33,047 nt of DNA. Origin: Candidatus Omnitrophota bacterium (GTDB taxonomy: Bacteria > Omnitrophota > Gorgyraeia > Duberdicusellales > 4484-171). The notes beneath the pieces are model-generated. The model was not told the origin of the DNA, did not search any database, and saw nothing but the letters and a program-made list of their open reading frames with translations. Positions 8,082 through 16,368 of the stretch are shown here, one piece after another. Both the position numbers and the translations under genes were made by a program. Within the stretch, counting starts at the first letter, position 1, and each line of letters opens with the position of its first letter. The stretch covers positions 1 through 33,047 of the forward strand of contig JAGOLA010000006.1 in the NCBI GenBank assembly GCA_017994375.1, given 5' to 3'.

Positions 8082-9077
8082 GTGAAGAAAGCACTAATTT
8101 TCGGAGTTACCGGGCAAGATGGAAGCTATTTAGCAGAAATACTCTTAGAGAAAGGTTACCAAGTCCATGGGATGTTGAGGCGTTCGGCTACCGGCAATAC
8201 TAAGAATATAGACCACTTGGTTAATAACCAAAAGTTATTTAATAAGAGTTTCTTTTTACACCGCGGTGACTTAGCGGATTCTACTGCTCTTTTTAGAATA
8301 ATTAATACCGTAAAACCTCAGGAGATATATAACGAAGCCGATCAGGATCATGTTGGTTGGAGTTATGATTTAGTAGGATATTCAGCTGATATTACTGGTT
8401 CCGCAGTCGCTAGAATATTGGAAATCATAAAGCAAATCGATCCTAAGATACGTTATTTTCAACCTTGCACTTCTAATATGTTCGGGAAAACCGATATTGC
8501 TCCTCAAACCGAAAATACTCCTTTTAATCCTCAAAGTATTTATGCTTGTGGTAAAGTTTTTGCTTATCACTTAGTGCGTTACTATCGGCAAGCTTTCGGT
8601 ATTTTTGCTTCCAATGCTATACTGTATAATCATGAATCTCCGAGGCGTACTCCGGAATATGTAACGCGTAAAATTACCCAGGCAGTAGCTAAAATAGCCT
8701 GCGGTAAACAGGATAAATTAGTTCTTGGTGATATTGATGCCTGTATTGATTGGGGTTATGCTCGGGAATATATGGAAGCTGCTTGGCAAACACTACAGCT
8801 AGATAAACCCGATGATTTTATTATCGCTAGCGGACAAACTCATTCGGTTAGAGAATGGGTTGATAAAGCTTTTAATTTAGTAAGTCTTGATCCGGATAAA
8901 TATCTAGTAATAGACCCCAAACTTTTACGGCCTACCAAGACATCGACTTTAGTGGGTGATATAACTAAAGCTAAGAAGATGTTCGGATTTAATCCTAAAA
9001 TTAAATTTGAAAAGTTAGTCGAGCTTATGGTAGAGGCTGATTTAGAAAAAGAACGTTTAAATAACAGCCAAGTTTAA
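8082..9077 (+). CDS. Divergent GDP-mannose 4,6-dehydratase paralogue with Glu-to-Asn active site
   Basis: This 331-residue extended SDR belongs to the Gmd group: it has the NAD motif GVTGQDGS, the Gmd hallmark NHESPRR and VTRKI. I choose GTG 8082, eight bases after GGAGG (8069-8073), over a TTG at 8067 that overlaps the ribosome binding site. Active-site residues differ from true Gmd. The TSE/SSE triplet reads Thr130-Ser131-Asn132, so the glutamate that removes the C5 proton in 4,6-dehydratases is Asn. The usual HLAAQSFVG reads NEADQDHVG, and AKRDWG reads ACIDWG. Tyr154 and Lys158 (YACGK) are kept. Redox chemistry at C4 is therefore possible but classical dehydration is doubtful. A canonical Gmd lies at 14422-15399, so this is not the only Gmd. 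Confidence 0.8.
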   Translation: MKKALIFGVTGQDGSYLAEILLEKGYQVHGMLRRSATGNTKNIDHLVNNQKLFNKSFFLHRGDLADSTALFRIINTVKPQEIYNEADQDHVGWSYDLVGYSADITGSAVARILEIIKQIDPKIRYFQPCTSNMFGKTDIAPQTENTPFNPQSIYACGKVFAYHLVRYYRQAFGIFASNAILYNHESPRRTPEYVTRKITQAVAKIACGKQDKLVLGDIDACIDWGYAREYMEAAWQTLQLDKPDDFIIASGQTHSVREWVDKAFNLVSLDPDKYLVIDPKLLRPTKTSTLVGDITKAKKMFGFNPKIKFEKLVELMVEADLEKERLNNSQV

Positions 9078-9081
9078 GATA

Positions 9082-10146
9082 ATGAAAACTTCTGACAAGA
9101 TTTTAGTTTCTATTTGTATGCCTACTTTTAATCGCGCCTCTTTTATCGGTCAAGCCTTAGAAAGTGTTATCTCTCAGGCCGATAATAATATCGAGATAGT
9201 AATAGTAGATGGAGCTTCTACTGATAATACTGCGCAAGTCGTACAACAATATCAAAAAAAATTCGGCAATTTAGTTTATTATCGCGGCGAAAAAAATTTA
9301 GGCGTCAATAGAGACATGGCTAAGACAATTGAGCTGGCACGCGGCCAATATTGCTGGATGCTTTCTGATGATGATTCACTTAAGCCTGGTGCCATAAAAA
9401 GAATCTTAGAGGAAATAAAAACCGGATGCCAAATATATCTTTGCAACATAACAGTATGCAATTTATCGATGCAACCGATAAGAGAACGTTTTTGGCTTTC
9501 GGCTAAAGTCAAAGATAGGATTTTTAATCTTAACGATAAAGACGAATTCATAGAGTATTGTAATAAAGCCGATTCTATAGGTGCTCTTTTTAGCTATATG
9601 AGTTCTATAATTTTACATCGCCCAAGCTGGATGGAAACCGGATATCATTATGATTTTGATGATACCGCCTATGCTTTGGCATCTTCGCTATTATCTTTTA
9701 CCCGGCATAATTGTAAGTTAAAGTATATCAGAGATTCTTTGGTTTTTTGGCGCGAAGATAATGCCAGTTTTCAATTTGCCGATGGTCCGGTGAAAAGATT
9801 TCTTTTGGATTTTGACGGTTATTTGAAATTAGCCGATAAATATTTATCAGAGGATCATAAGGCGAAAAAGGCATTTTTTAGGGTTATGAGGCGTGAACAT
9901 CCCTGGTATACGATAATAAATGTTACTTCGTTCATTAATGATTCCAAAGTATGGGAGCAGTTTAAGAATAAAATGCTTAAATTTGGCTATCATTCTTTAA
10001 TGATAAATTTCTTTTATTTCCTAAGCCGATACAAGAATTTTATAGCTTTTGCCGTTGCAATTAAACGAAAGATAATTAAGAATCGTCGGATACAAGCTGT
10101 TATGGATTGGTTATTAGGCCGTAAAAAATATTTTAAAGTAGGATAA
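9082..10146 (+). CDS. GT2 family glycosyltransferase
   Basis: This 354-residue protein opens with the GT2 core VSICMPTFNRASFIGQALES. It has the donor-side IVIVDGASTDNT and the metal site CWMLSDDDSLKPG near residues 90-102. The general pattern (MPTFNR, SDDD) recalls abequosyltransferase-like GT2 enzymes, which transfer deoxysugars, and it follows directly on the deoxysugar cassette. The tail after about residue 285 is basic with aromatic clusters and may associate with the membrane. Donor identity is not readable. The gene starts four bases after the Gmd-like gene. Confidence 0.83.
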   Translation: MKTSDKILVSICMPTFNRASFIGQALESVISQADNNIEIVIVDGASTDNTAQVVQQYQKKFGNLVYYRGEKNLGVNRDMAKTIELARGQYCWMLSDDDSLKPGAIKRILEEIKTGCQIYLCNITVCNLSMQPIRERFWLSAKVKDRIFNLNDKDEFIEYCNKADSIGALFSYMSSIILHRPSWMETGYHYDFDDTAYALASSLLSFTRHNCKLKYIRDSLVFWREDNASFQFADGPVKRFLLDFDGYLKLADKYLSEDHKAKKAFFRVMRREHPWYTIINVTSFINDSKVWEQFKNKMLKFGYHSLMINFFYFLSRYKNFIAFAVAIKRKIIKNRRIQAVMDWLLGRKKYFKVG

Positions 10147-10176
10147 AGTTATTTATTCGGTATATTTTGAGTAATT

Positions 10177-11496
10177 ATGAAGTCTTCGCTTAAACAGATA
10201 CTAAATTATACGGCAATATTTACTATTTTTACCGGCGCCTGGAGTTATCATCTTTTTTCACCATCTTGGGGATATACTGATTTTAGGATACTTTATGTTT
10301 TTATCGCGGCATTAATAGTGTTGTGGTTGCCATTTCTCATTGGCGGTATATACATTAACAGGACTTTTGTTTGCTTATTTTTATTCTTAATCGGTATTTC
10401 GGTATTTTTTGTTTTTTCAGGAATAAACGACATCAGAAGCTTGTTAAAGCAATTAGTAGGCATATCATCATCGGCATTATTTTTTTATATTTTATTTCGG
10501 CTTAATAATTATAATACAAAAAAATTATTTAAAATATATTTAAACATCGCTTTTATTATTGCTTTAATTGGAATTTTTCAAGAAGCATCTTTTTTGTTAA
10601 AATTTAGACCCGGTTACGATTATAGTTTTTTTATCCCGGAGTGGAAACTTAGCTATAGTCGAGGTGGCTACGGCTTATTAGCTATAAATTCTATTTTTAC
10701 CGAACCTTCACATTTTTGTAATGTAATGATGCCAGCTTTCTTTGCTTCTTTAGCGGCCTTTTTTAAAAATAGCTTTAAGTTTCAAGCGTTATGGAAAAGA
10801 ATAATCATTATTTTTACGGTTATTTTTAGTTTTTCTACTATGGGTTATGTCGGTCTGTTTTTTGCTATCATCATATTTACCTTGTCCAATTTTTCATTTA
10901 AAAAACTTTTTATTAGCTTAAGCCTTATTGTCGTACTATTTTTATTTCTTTATAATAATATTTATAATTTTGAATACCGTGTTCATAGCTCGGTAGAATT
11001 TTTAAAAGGAGAATCAGAAATAGAGAAAGCTTCACCATCCGTTTTCGCTTTAGTAAGTAATGCTCTAATAACTTACCAAAGTTTTAAACGCAATCCTTTA
11101 TTTGGCTCTGGTCTCGGCTCTCATGAAACGACTTATAGGGCCTATATCGATAAATTATTAGACAGAGCTAAGTTCGTTAATGCTTATAATCCTGCAGATG
11201 CCGCTTCTTTATTTTTAAGGCTTTTATCAGAGACAGGCTTATTAGGACTAGCAATTTTTTTTATTTTTATTTTAAAGTTTCATATCAAGCGTCAGAGCAT
11301 TAATTTAGGTTGCCTTTGGATAGTCAATAACGCTGTTCTGCTTATGTTTATAATTAAGTTAATCCGCATGGGTCATTATTTTGCCGACGGATTTTTATTT
11401 TTTATCTGGATGTATTATTTTTCAAAACTGCAATTTCAGGAGGAAGAAAACAAGCTATTAGTGCAAAAGAATGAAGATACTTCATATAACACCTAA
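10177..11496 (+). CDS. O-antigen polymerase-like multi-span membrane protein
   Basis: The 439-residue product is almost entirely hydrophobic, with around ten predicted spans from residue 10 onward. It has a long loop (about residues 270-340) containing NPLFGSGLGSHETTY and ends in LLSETGLLGLAIFF. A G-x-G-x-G-S-H segment followed by E-x-G-x-x-G before a helix is typical of the Wzy/WaaL (O-antigen polymerase/ligase) superfamily. It would polymerise repeat units or transfer the chain to an acceptor in the periplasm. It is the first of two such proteins in the window. The last 26 bases overlap the start of the GT4 gene. No clear promoter is seen in the 30-base gap in front. Confidence 0.75.
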   Translation: MKSSLKQILNYTAIFTIFTGAWSYHLFSPSWGYTDFRILYVFIAALIVLWLPFLIGGIYINRTFVCLFLFLIGISVFFVFSGINDIRSLLKQLVGISSSALFFYILFRLNNYNTKKLFKIYLNIAFIIALIGIFQEASFLLKFRPGYDYSFFIPEWKLSYSRGGYGLLAINSIFTEPSHFCNVMMPAFFASLAAFFKNSFKFQALWKRIIIIFTVIFSFSTMGYVGLFFAIIIFTLSNFSFKKLFISLSLIVVLFLFLYNNIYNFEYRVHSSVEFLKGESEIEKASPSVFALVSNALITYQSFKRNPLFGSGLGSHETTYRAYIDKLLDRAKFVNAYNPADAASLFLRLLSETGLLGLAIFFIFILKFHIKRQSINLGCLWIVNNAVLLMFIIKLIRMGHYFADGFLFFIWMYYFSKLQFQEEENKLLVQKNEDTSYNT

Positions 11497-12646
11497 TTTT
11501 GAATCCAAATTAGGCGGAGTTCCAAAAGTAGTTTTTGAAATGACTAAAAGCCTTAATCAAAAAGGCATTGATATCGTAATATTCTCTAGTGCGAATAAAG
11601 CTGATAAAGAAAGAACTTTTTTTACTCCAAATATCCCTACTCATATTTGCCAACGAGGATTTCTTTCTCGTTTTTGGACTGCCTATTCATCCGATGCTAT
11701 TAGAATCTTAAGAAGAGAAATTAAAAATTGCGATTTAGTGCATATTCATGAAGTGTGGCATTATTTACATTATGCCGGATATAGAATAGCAAAAGAATTC
11801 CGAAAACCTTATGGAGTAAGTATCCATGGTGAGCTTTCATCTTGGTGTTTAGGCTATAAAGGGTTTAGAAAAAAAATTTATTCTCAGTTGTTGCAAAAAA
11901 AGATATTAAAAGAAGCGTTTTTCCTTCAGGCTATAATTACCGAAGAGGCAAAAGATATCTTAAGTTATAGCGGTAATAAGAATATTTTTATCATTCCTAA
12001 CGGTATCGAGGTAAGTGATAACGACCTATCTGGTGCTAATAACTCAATTGCGGAATTTCCAGATCTCAAAAATAAAAAGGTAATTCTTTTCTTAGGCCGG
12101 CTTGATCCCAAGAAAGGGCTAGATCTTTTAGCTAAAGCCTGGGGCCAAATTGCTAAAAATAGAGAGGATTTAGCATTAGTTATAGCCGGCCCAGATGCTG
12201 GCAGTTATAAGAAAAAGATTATGCATATCTTTGAAAAAGAAGGAGTTATGAACAAGGTTATTTTCTTAGGTATGGTCGAAAGCCAAAAAAAAGCACAATT
12301 ATTTAAACGCACTGATATGGTAGTTATACCTTCTTACTCAGAGGTAAGAACTTTGGTAGCGTTAGAAGCAATGGCGTATTCTAAACCAGTAATAATAACT
12401 GATAAATGCCATTTTTCTGAAATAGGGGATTTAAACGCCGGGCTAGTAATTAAGCTAGAGGTAAAGTCTTTAGTTGAGGCCATAAATAAGTTGCTCATGA
12501 ACCCTAAGTTAGGAGAAGAAATGGGGCATAATGGTAAAAAGTTAGTTCTAAATAAGTATACCTGGGATAGAGTGAGTGATCAGATAATACACATGTATAA
12601 TTCAGTGCTTAGCAAGGATACAGAAAATTTATGTCAGCACGCATAG
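11471..12646 (+). CDS. GT4 family glycosyltransferase
   Basis: This 391-residue GT-B protein is a retaining glycosyltransferase of family 4. The N-terminal Rossmann part starts ILHITPNFESKLGGVPKVV. The C-terminal domain has FLGRLDPKKGLDLL, the donor-site LVIAGPD and the EX7E motif in SEVRTLVALEAMA, where the two glutamates position the nucleotide sugar. The start at 11471 lies 26 bases inside the preceding gene, but the conserved N-terminus requires it. The role is addition of an alpha-linked sugar in the cytoplasm; the donor is unknown. The end overlaps the next SDR gene by 16 bases. Confidence 0.88.
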   Translation: MKILHITPNFESKLGGVPKVVFEMTKSLNQKGIDIVIFSSANKADKERTFFTPNIPTHICQRGFLSRFWTAYSSDAIRILRREIKNCDLVHIHEVWHYLHYAGYRIAKEFRKPYGVSIHGELSSWCLGYKGFRKKIYSQLLQKKILKEAFFLQAIITEEAKDILSYSGNKNIFIIPNGIEVSDNDLSGANNSIAEFPDLKNKKVILFLGRLDPKKGLDLLAKAWGQIAKNREDLALVIAGPDAGSYKKKIMHIFEKEGVMNKVIFLGMVESQKKAQLFKRTDMVVIPSYSEVRTLVALEAMAYSKPVIITDKCHFSEIGDLNAGLVIKLEVKSLVEAINKLLMNPKLGEEMGHNGKKLVLNKYTWDRVSDQIIHMYNSVLSKDTENLCQHA

Positions 12647-13605
12647 TAATTACCGGCGGTTCAGGCTTTATAGGTACCAATACAGTTCAATTTTATATTG
12701 ATAAAGGCATAGAGTTAATCAATCTCGATATAGCTGAGCCGAAAAATAAGGAGCATAGTAAGTATTGGCGCAAAGTCGATATTTTGGATTTAGTAAGATT
12801 AAAAGAATCGATACGCGATTTTTTGCCTACGCATGTAATACACCTTGCAGCTAGAGCTGACTTAAATGAAAGAAAAGATATTCGAGGATACACCGTTAAT
12901 ACCAAAGGCGTTGAAAATATCATTGAAGCTATCAACGATTATGGAAACATGAAACGTTCTTTATTCGCTTCGTCGATGTTAGTATGTAAAAGAGCTTATA
13001 CTCCCAAAAATAGTCAAGATTACTTACCATCTACCTTATATGGAGAAAGTAAAGTTTTAGGTGAGAAGATAGTACGGGAAAGCAAAAAAATTTTATCGGA
13101 ATGGATTATCGTGCGGCCGACTTCTATTTGGGGTCCTTGGTTTTCAAAGCCTTACTATAATTTTTTTAATCTTCTTATTAAAGGAAAATTCTTCAATATC
13201 AAAGAAGGCTCCAGCACAAAAACTTTTGGATATATCAAAAATACTGTATATCAAATGGATAAACTGCTTTTTTTAGAAAACCCGGACATTAATCAAAAAA
13301 CATTTTATTTGGGAGATTATACACCGCTTAATATTTCCCAATGGGCTAAGCAGATTACTGCTATTCTTGGCAAAAATCCTCCTTTAGAATTACCTTTAAA
13401 ACTATTTAAGATAGCAGCTTTTATAGGCGATATTTCTAAGAAAATAGGGATTGAAAAATTCCCGATGAGCAGTTTTCGTTTGAATAATATGACCGAAGAT
13501 AACATTATTGATTTAAGTGACATCCGTAAAATAATACCGTCGTTACCTTATTCGGTTGAAGACGGAACCAAAGAAACTTTGGAGTGGATGAAATATAAAC
13601 AATGA
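12631..13605 (+). CDS. NAD-dependent epimerase/dehydratase (extended SDR)
   Basis: This 324-residue protein is an extended short-chain dehydrogenase for nucleotide sugars. It has the NAD loop GGSGFIGT, HLAARADLNE as the conserved region after beta-4, SSM as the active-site serine segment, and the catalytic Tyr-x3-Lys in TLYGESK. The segment RPTSIWGPW replaces the usual RYFNVYGP. That does not identify the reaction: it could be a C4 epimerase or a reductase of a 4-keto sugar. The start overlaps the GT4 gene by 16 bases, and the end overlaps the next GT2 gene by 4 bases (ATGA). Confidence 0.8.
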   Translation: MSARIVITGGSGFIGTNTVQFYIDKGIELINLDIAEPKNKEHSKYWRKVDILDLVRLKESIRDFLPTHVIHLAARADLNERKDIRGYTVNTKGVENIIEAINDYGNMKRSLFASSMLVCKRAYTPKNSQDYLPSTLYGESKVLGEKIVRESKKILSEWIIVRPTSIWGPWFSKPYYNFFNLLIKGKFFNIKEGSSTKTFGYIKNTVYQMDKLLFLENPDINQKTFYLGDYTPLNISQWAKQITAILGKNPPLELPLKLFKIAAFIGDISKKIGIEKFPMSSFRLNNMTEDNIIDLSDIRKIIPSLPYSVEDGTKETLEWMKYKQ

Positions 13606-14360
13606 AAGTTTCGATTATTACCGATGTTCTTAATAGCCGCGGCACTATTGAGCAGGCCATTCTTAGCGTTATAAGCCAGAATTATCCGGATATTGAGTAT
13701 ATAGTAGTTGATGGTGCATCTAAAGATGGAACTTTAGACATTATTAACAAATATAAATCTAAAATTTCGCATTTAATATCCGAACCGGATAAAGGGCATT
13801 TTGAAGCCATGAACAAAGGTATAAAAATTGCTACAGGCGATATAATTGGTTTTCTTCATGCTGATGATTTTTTTATCGATAACAGAGTTATTAAAAAAGT
13901 CGCTAGTGCTTTTGAACAAAACAATATCGACTGTTTATGGTCAGACTTAGTTTATGTGGATAAAAATAATACCGATAGAATAATCCGCTATTGGAAATCG
14001 TCTTCTTACCGAAAAGGCTTGTTTAAAAAAGGCTGGATGCCGCCACATCCTGCCTTTTTTGTAAAAAAATGGGTTTATGAAAAGCACGGTTATTTTAATA
14101 ACTATTTAGGAGTAGCCGGAGACTATGAGCTCATGTTAAGGTTTTTACATAAATACGAGATAACCGGTTATTATATTCCAGAAGTATTGGTAAAAATGCG
14201 TTTAGGAGGTTTAAGTAATAAAAGTCTAAAACATATCATCCAAAAGACCAGCCAAGATCTCCAGGCCTGGAAATTGAATGATTTAAAAGGAGCATTAGCC
14301 GCAGTATTTTTAAAAAATGTCTCAAAAATACTTCAATTTTTTCTAAGAGAAAACAATTGA
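13602..14360 (+). CDS. GT2 family glycosyltransferase
   Basis: This 252-residue soluble GT2 belongs to the WcaE-like group. It starts VSIITDVLNSRGTIEQAI and has EYIVVDGASKDGT. The segment EPDKGHFEAMNKGI and the metal site FLHADDFF near residues 84-91 are characteristic of this subgroup, and the acceptor-side PPHPAFFVKKW is also typical. It adds one sugar to the lipid-linked intermediate. No -35/-10-like sequence interrupts the coupling with the SDR in front, but a candidate promoter follows the gene. Confidence 0.87.
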   Translation: MKVSIITDVLNSRGTIEQAILSVISQNYPDIEYIVVDGASKDGTLDIINKYKSKISHLISEPDKGHFEAMNKGIKIATGDIIGFLHADDFFIDNRVIKKVASAFEQNNIDCLWSDLVYVDKNNTDRIIRYWKSSSYRKGLFKKGWMPPHPAFFVKKWVYEKHGYFNNYLGVAGDYELMLRFLHKYEITGYYIPEVLVKMRLGGLSNKSLKHIIQKTSQDLQAWKLNDLKGALAAVFLKNVSKILQFFLRENN

Positions 14361-14369
14361 GTAGCAAAC

Positions 14370-14398
14370 AAGACAAAAGATTATTTTTATGCTATAAT
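14370..14398 (+). promoter_or_regulatory. Candidate sigma70-type promoter with extended -10, upstream of gmd
   Basis: The 61-base gap before gmd holds TGCTATAAT (14390-14398), a perfect extended -10 (TGn plus TATAAT). AAGACA at 14370-14375 matches four of six bases of TTGACA with a 17-base spacer. Transcription would start near 14405, leaving a short leader before ATG 14422. It is the best promoter-like sequence I found in the window and sits inside an otherwise continuous gene run. It may give separate expression of gmd and the initiating transferase gene. Confidence 0.55.
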
Positions 14399-14421
14399 CT
14401 TTTTTTGCTGAAAAATAAAAT

Positions 14422-15399
14422 ATGAAGAAAGTCCTTATTACCGGGATAACCGGCCAAGATGGCTCTTATTTAGCGGAATTTCTGCTCGATAAAGGTTACC
14501 AAGTCCACGGTATAGTCCGTCGGGTTGCTTTAGAAGATCCGGCGCACCGCTTAGTACGTTTAGCGGATATTCTTAACAGGGTAGAATTACACTGCGCTGA
14601 TTTAGAGAGTTATGCTAGTATTTTCAATGTCGTAGAGAAGATAAAACCCGATGAGTGTTACCATTTAGCCGCTCAGAGCTTTGTCGGTTATTCCTTTGAG
14701 GATGAATTTTCAACTAGCATGATAAACATCAACGGCACCCACCATATATTATCAGCTATAAAGCAAAGAGCCCCTGATTGTAAATTTTACTTTGCCGGTT
14801 CTAGTGAAATGTTTGGTTTAGCTAAAGAAGCGCCGCAAAACGAAAATACGCCTTTTCATCCTCGGTCTTCCTACGGTATTTCTAAAGTAGCAGGTTTTCA
14901 CTTAACTCAGAACTATCGTGAAGCTTATAACTTATTTGCTTGTAACGGTATCCTTTTTAATCACGAGTCGCCTCGTCGCGGATACGAATTTGTTACCCGT
15001 AAGATTACCAGCATGGTGGCCAGAATTAAGTTAGGTTTAGCTAAAGAGTTGCGTTTAGGAAATTTAGAAGCAAAACGCGACTGGGGTTACGCCGGTGAAT
15101 ACATCAAAGCCATGTGGATGATGCTTCAGCAAAGTAAGCCCGATGACTACGTTATCGCTACTGGCAAAACTTATTCGGTCCGGGAATTTGTCCAGTTAGC
15201 TTTCGATTATGTCAATCTTAACTGGAAAAGTTATACTAAAATCGATGATACTTTTTACCGTCCGGCCGAAGTACATGAGCTATGCGGCGATTACTCTAAA
15301 GCCAAAAAATATCTTGGCTGGAAGCCCGAGGTAAACTTAGAGAAATTAGTAAAGATGATGGTAGATGCCGATTTAAAAATAGCCAATAGTTTATTATGA
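14422..15399 (+). CDS. gmd: GDP-mannose 4,6-dehydratase
   Basis: This 325-residue enzyme converts GDP-D-mannose to GDP-4-keto-6-deoxy-D-mannose, the precursor of fucose, rhamnose, perosamine and colitose type sugars. All family marks are present: GITGQDGSYLAEFLL, HLAAQSFVGYSFE, the catalytic Ser127-Ser128-Glu129 (usual Thr is Ser here), Tyr151-x3-Lys155 in YGISK, the hallmark NHESPRRG with FVTRKI, and LEAKRDWGYAGEY for GDP binding. A canonical promoter-like element lies just upstream. The stop overlaps the WecA-like gene by 4 bases (ATGA). The intact Glu contrasts with the Asn of the paralogue at 8082-9077. Gmd activity is well supported; which deoxysugars follow is inference. Confidence 0.93.
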   Translation: MKKVLITGITGQDGSYLAEFLLDKGYQVHGIVRRVALEDPAHRLVRLADILNRVELHCADLESYASIFNVVEKIKPDECYHLAAQSFVGYSFEDEFSTSMININGTHHILSAIKQRAPDCKFYFAGSSEMFGLAKEAPQNENTPFHPRSSYGISKVAGFHLTQNYREAYNLFACNGILFNHESPRRGYEFVTRKITSMVARIKLGLAKELRLGNLEAKRDWGYAGEYIKAMWMMLQQSKPDDYVIATGKTYSVREFVQLAFDYVNLNWKSYTKIDDTFYRPAEVHELCGDYSKAKKYLGWKPEVNLEKLVKMMVDADLKIANSLL

Positions 15400-16358
15400 T
15401 TTACTTTTTTATTTGTTCCATTTCTTTTATTATTGTCTATCTGATAACTCCTAATATCCGCTATGCTGGAATCAGGTTTTCGGCTTTTGATAAAAAAGGA
15501 GAACGCAAAATTCATAAAAAAGTAATTACTAAGCTAGGCGGTTTAGCGGTTTATCTTGGTTTTTTAGGAGGAGTATTAAGCGCTTTCATTTTTGATTTAG
15601 ACTTTTTACGGATGCATATTCTTCAAATTTCCGGTTTATTCATTGGCTCTTTTTTGATGCTTTTATTAGGTATGTACGATGACTTCCAGGGTAGTAGTGC
15701 TAATATCAAGTTAACCATCCAAATCATAATAGCTCTGTTGGTAGTAAAGTTAGGTTTTAGACTAGAAAGAATAGCTATTCCCGGTCTGCCTATTATCAAT
15801 CTAGGTATGTGGAGTGTACCTGTTACCTTATTATGGGTAGTAGGAATAACTAATGCTATTAATTTAATCGATGGTCTAGATGGTTTAGCTACCGGAATTA
15901 CGGCTATAGTCGTCTACTTTTTTTGCTTATACGCCATTATTTTACAGGACCAATTTGCTATTTATGTAGCCTTAGCTTTGCTAGGGGCTAGTTTAGCTTT
16001 TTTAAAATATAATTTCTATCCCGCCAAAATATTTTTAGGCGATACTGGTAGCTTATTTATGGGTTTTGTAGTCGCTAATTTAGCAATTCATCCTTTTCGA
16101 ACAACAGTAGTAAATAACTTATTTTTTCCTTGTGCGGTAATCGTGCTTTTTTTACCGATAGTGGATACTTCTCTTGCTGTTGTTAGAAGAATTTTACGCC
16201 GGCAGCATATATTTAAAGGTGATTTTTCTCATATTCACCATTATTATATTAAACTCGGTTTTAACCAGCCTCAGGCAGTAAAAAGGCTTTATGCTATAAC
16301 TTTTTATCTTGGTATTATTTCTTTAATTTGTCTGATTTCTTTCCAGCCTTTTAAATAA
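15396..16358 (+). CDS. WecA/MraY-type polyprenyl-phosphate glycosyl-1-phosphate transferase
   Basis: This 320-residue integral membrane protein starts glycan synthesis by moving a sugar-1-phosphate, commonly GlcNAc or a related HexNAc, from UDP to undecaprenyl phosphate. About ten hydrophobic spans are visible. The cytoplasmic active-site motifs are in order: MYDDFQG (Mg-binding Asp pair), NLIDGLDGLATG, IFLGDTGSLFMGF, and the basic loop RRILRRQHIFKGDFSHIHH, whose HIHH sequence is the WecA/TagO-group signature rather than MraY. The TGA stop of gmd overlaps the ATG. This is the likely initiating enzyme for the locus; the exact UDP-HexNAc is not known. Confidence 0.9.
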   Translation: MIYFFICSISFIIVYLITPNIRYAGIRFSAFDKKGERKIHKKVITKLGGLAVYLGFLGGVLSAFIFDLDFLRMHILQISGLFIGSFLMLLLGMYDDFQGSSANIKLTIQIIIALLVVKLGFRLERIAIPGLPIINLGMWSVPVTLLWVVGITNAINLIDGLDGLATGITAIVVYFFCLYAIILQDQFAIYVALALLGASLAFLKYNFYPAKIFLGDTGSLFMGFVVANLAIHPFRTTVVNNLFFPCAVIVLFLPIVDTSLAVVRRILRRQHIFKGDFSHIHHYYIKLGFNQPQAVKRLYAITFYLGIISLICLISFQPFK

Positions 16359-16368
16359 ATTCTATTTT

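Noticed and set aside
10150-10161. Shared 12-mer TATTTATTCGGT in the gaps before 10177 and before 22269
   Set aside because: Only two copies, AT-rich, with different flanks; not enough to call a regulatory site.
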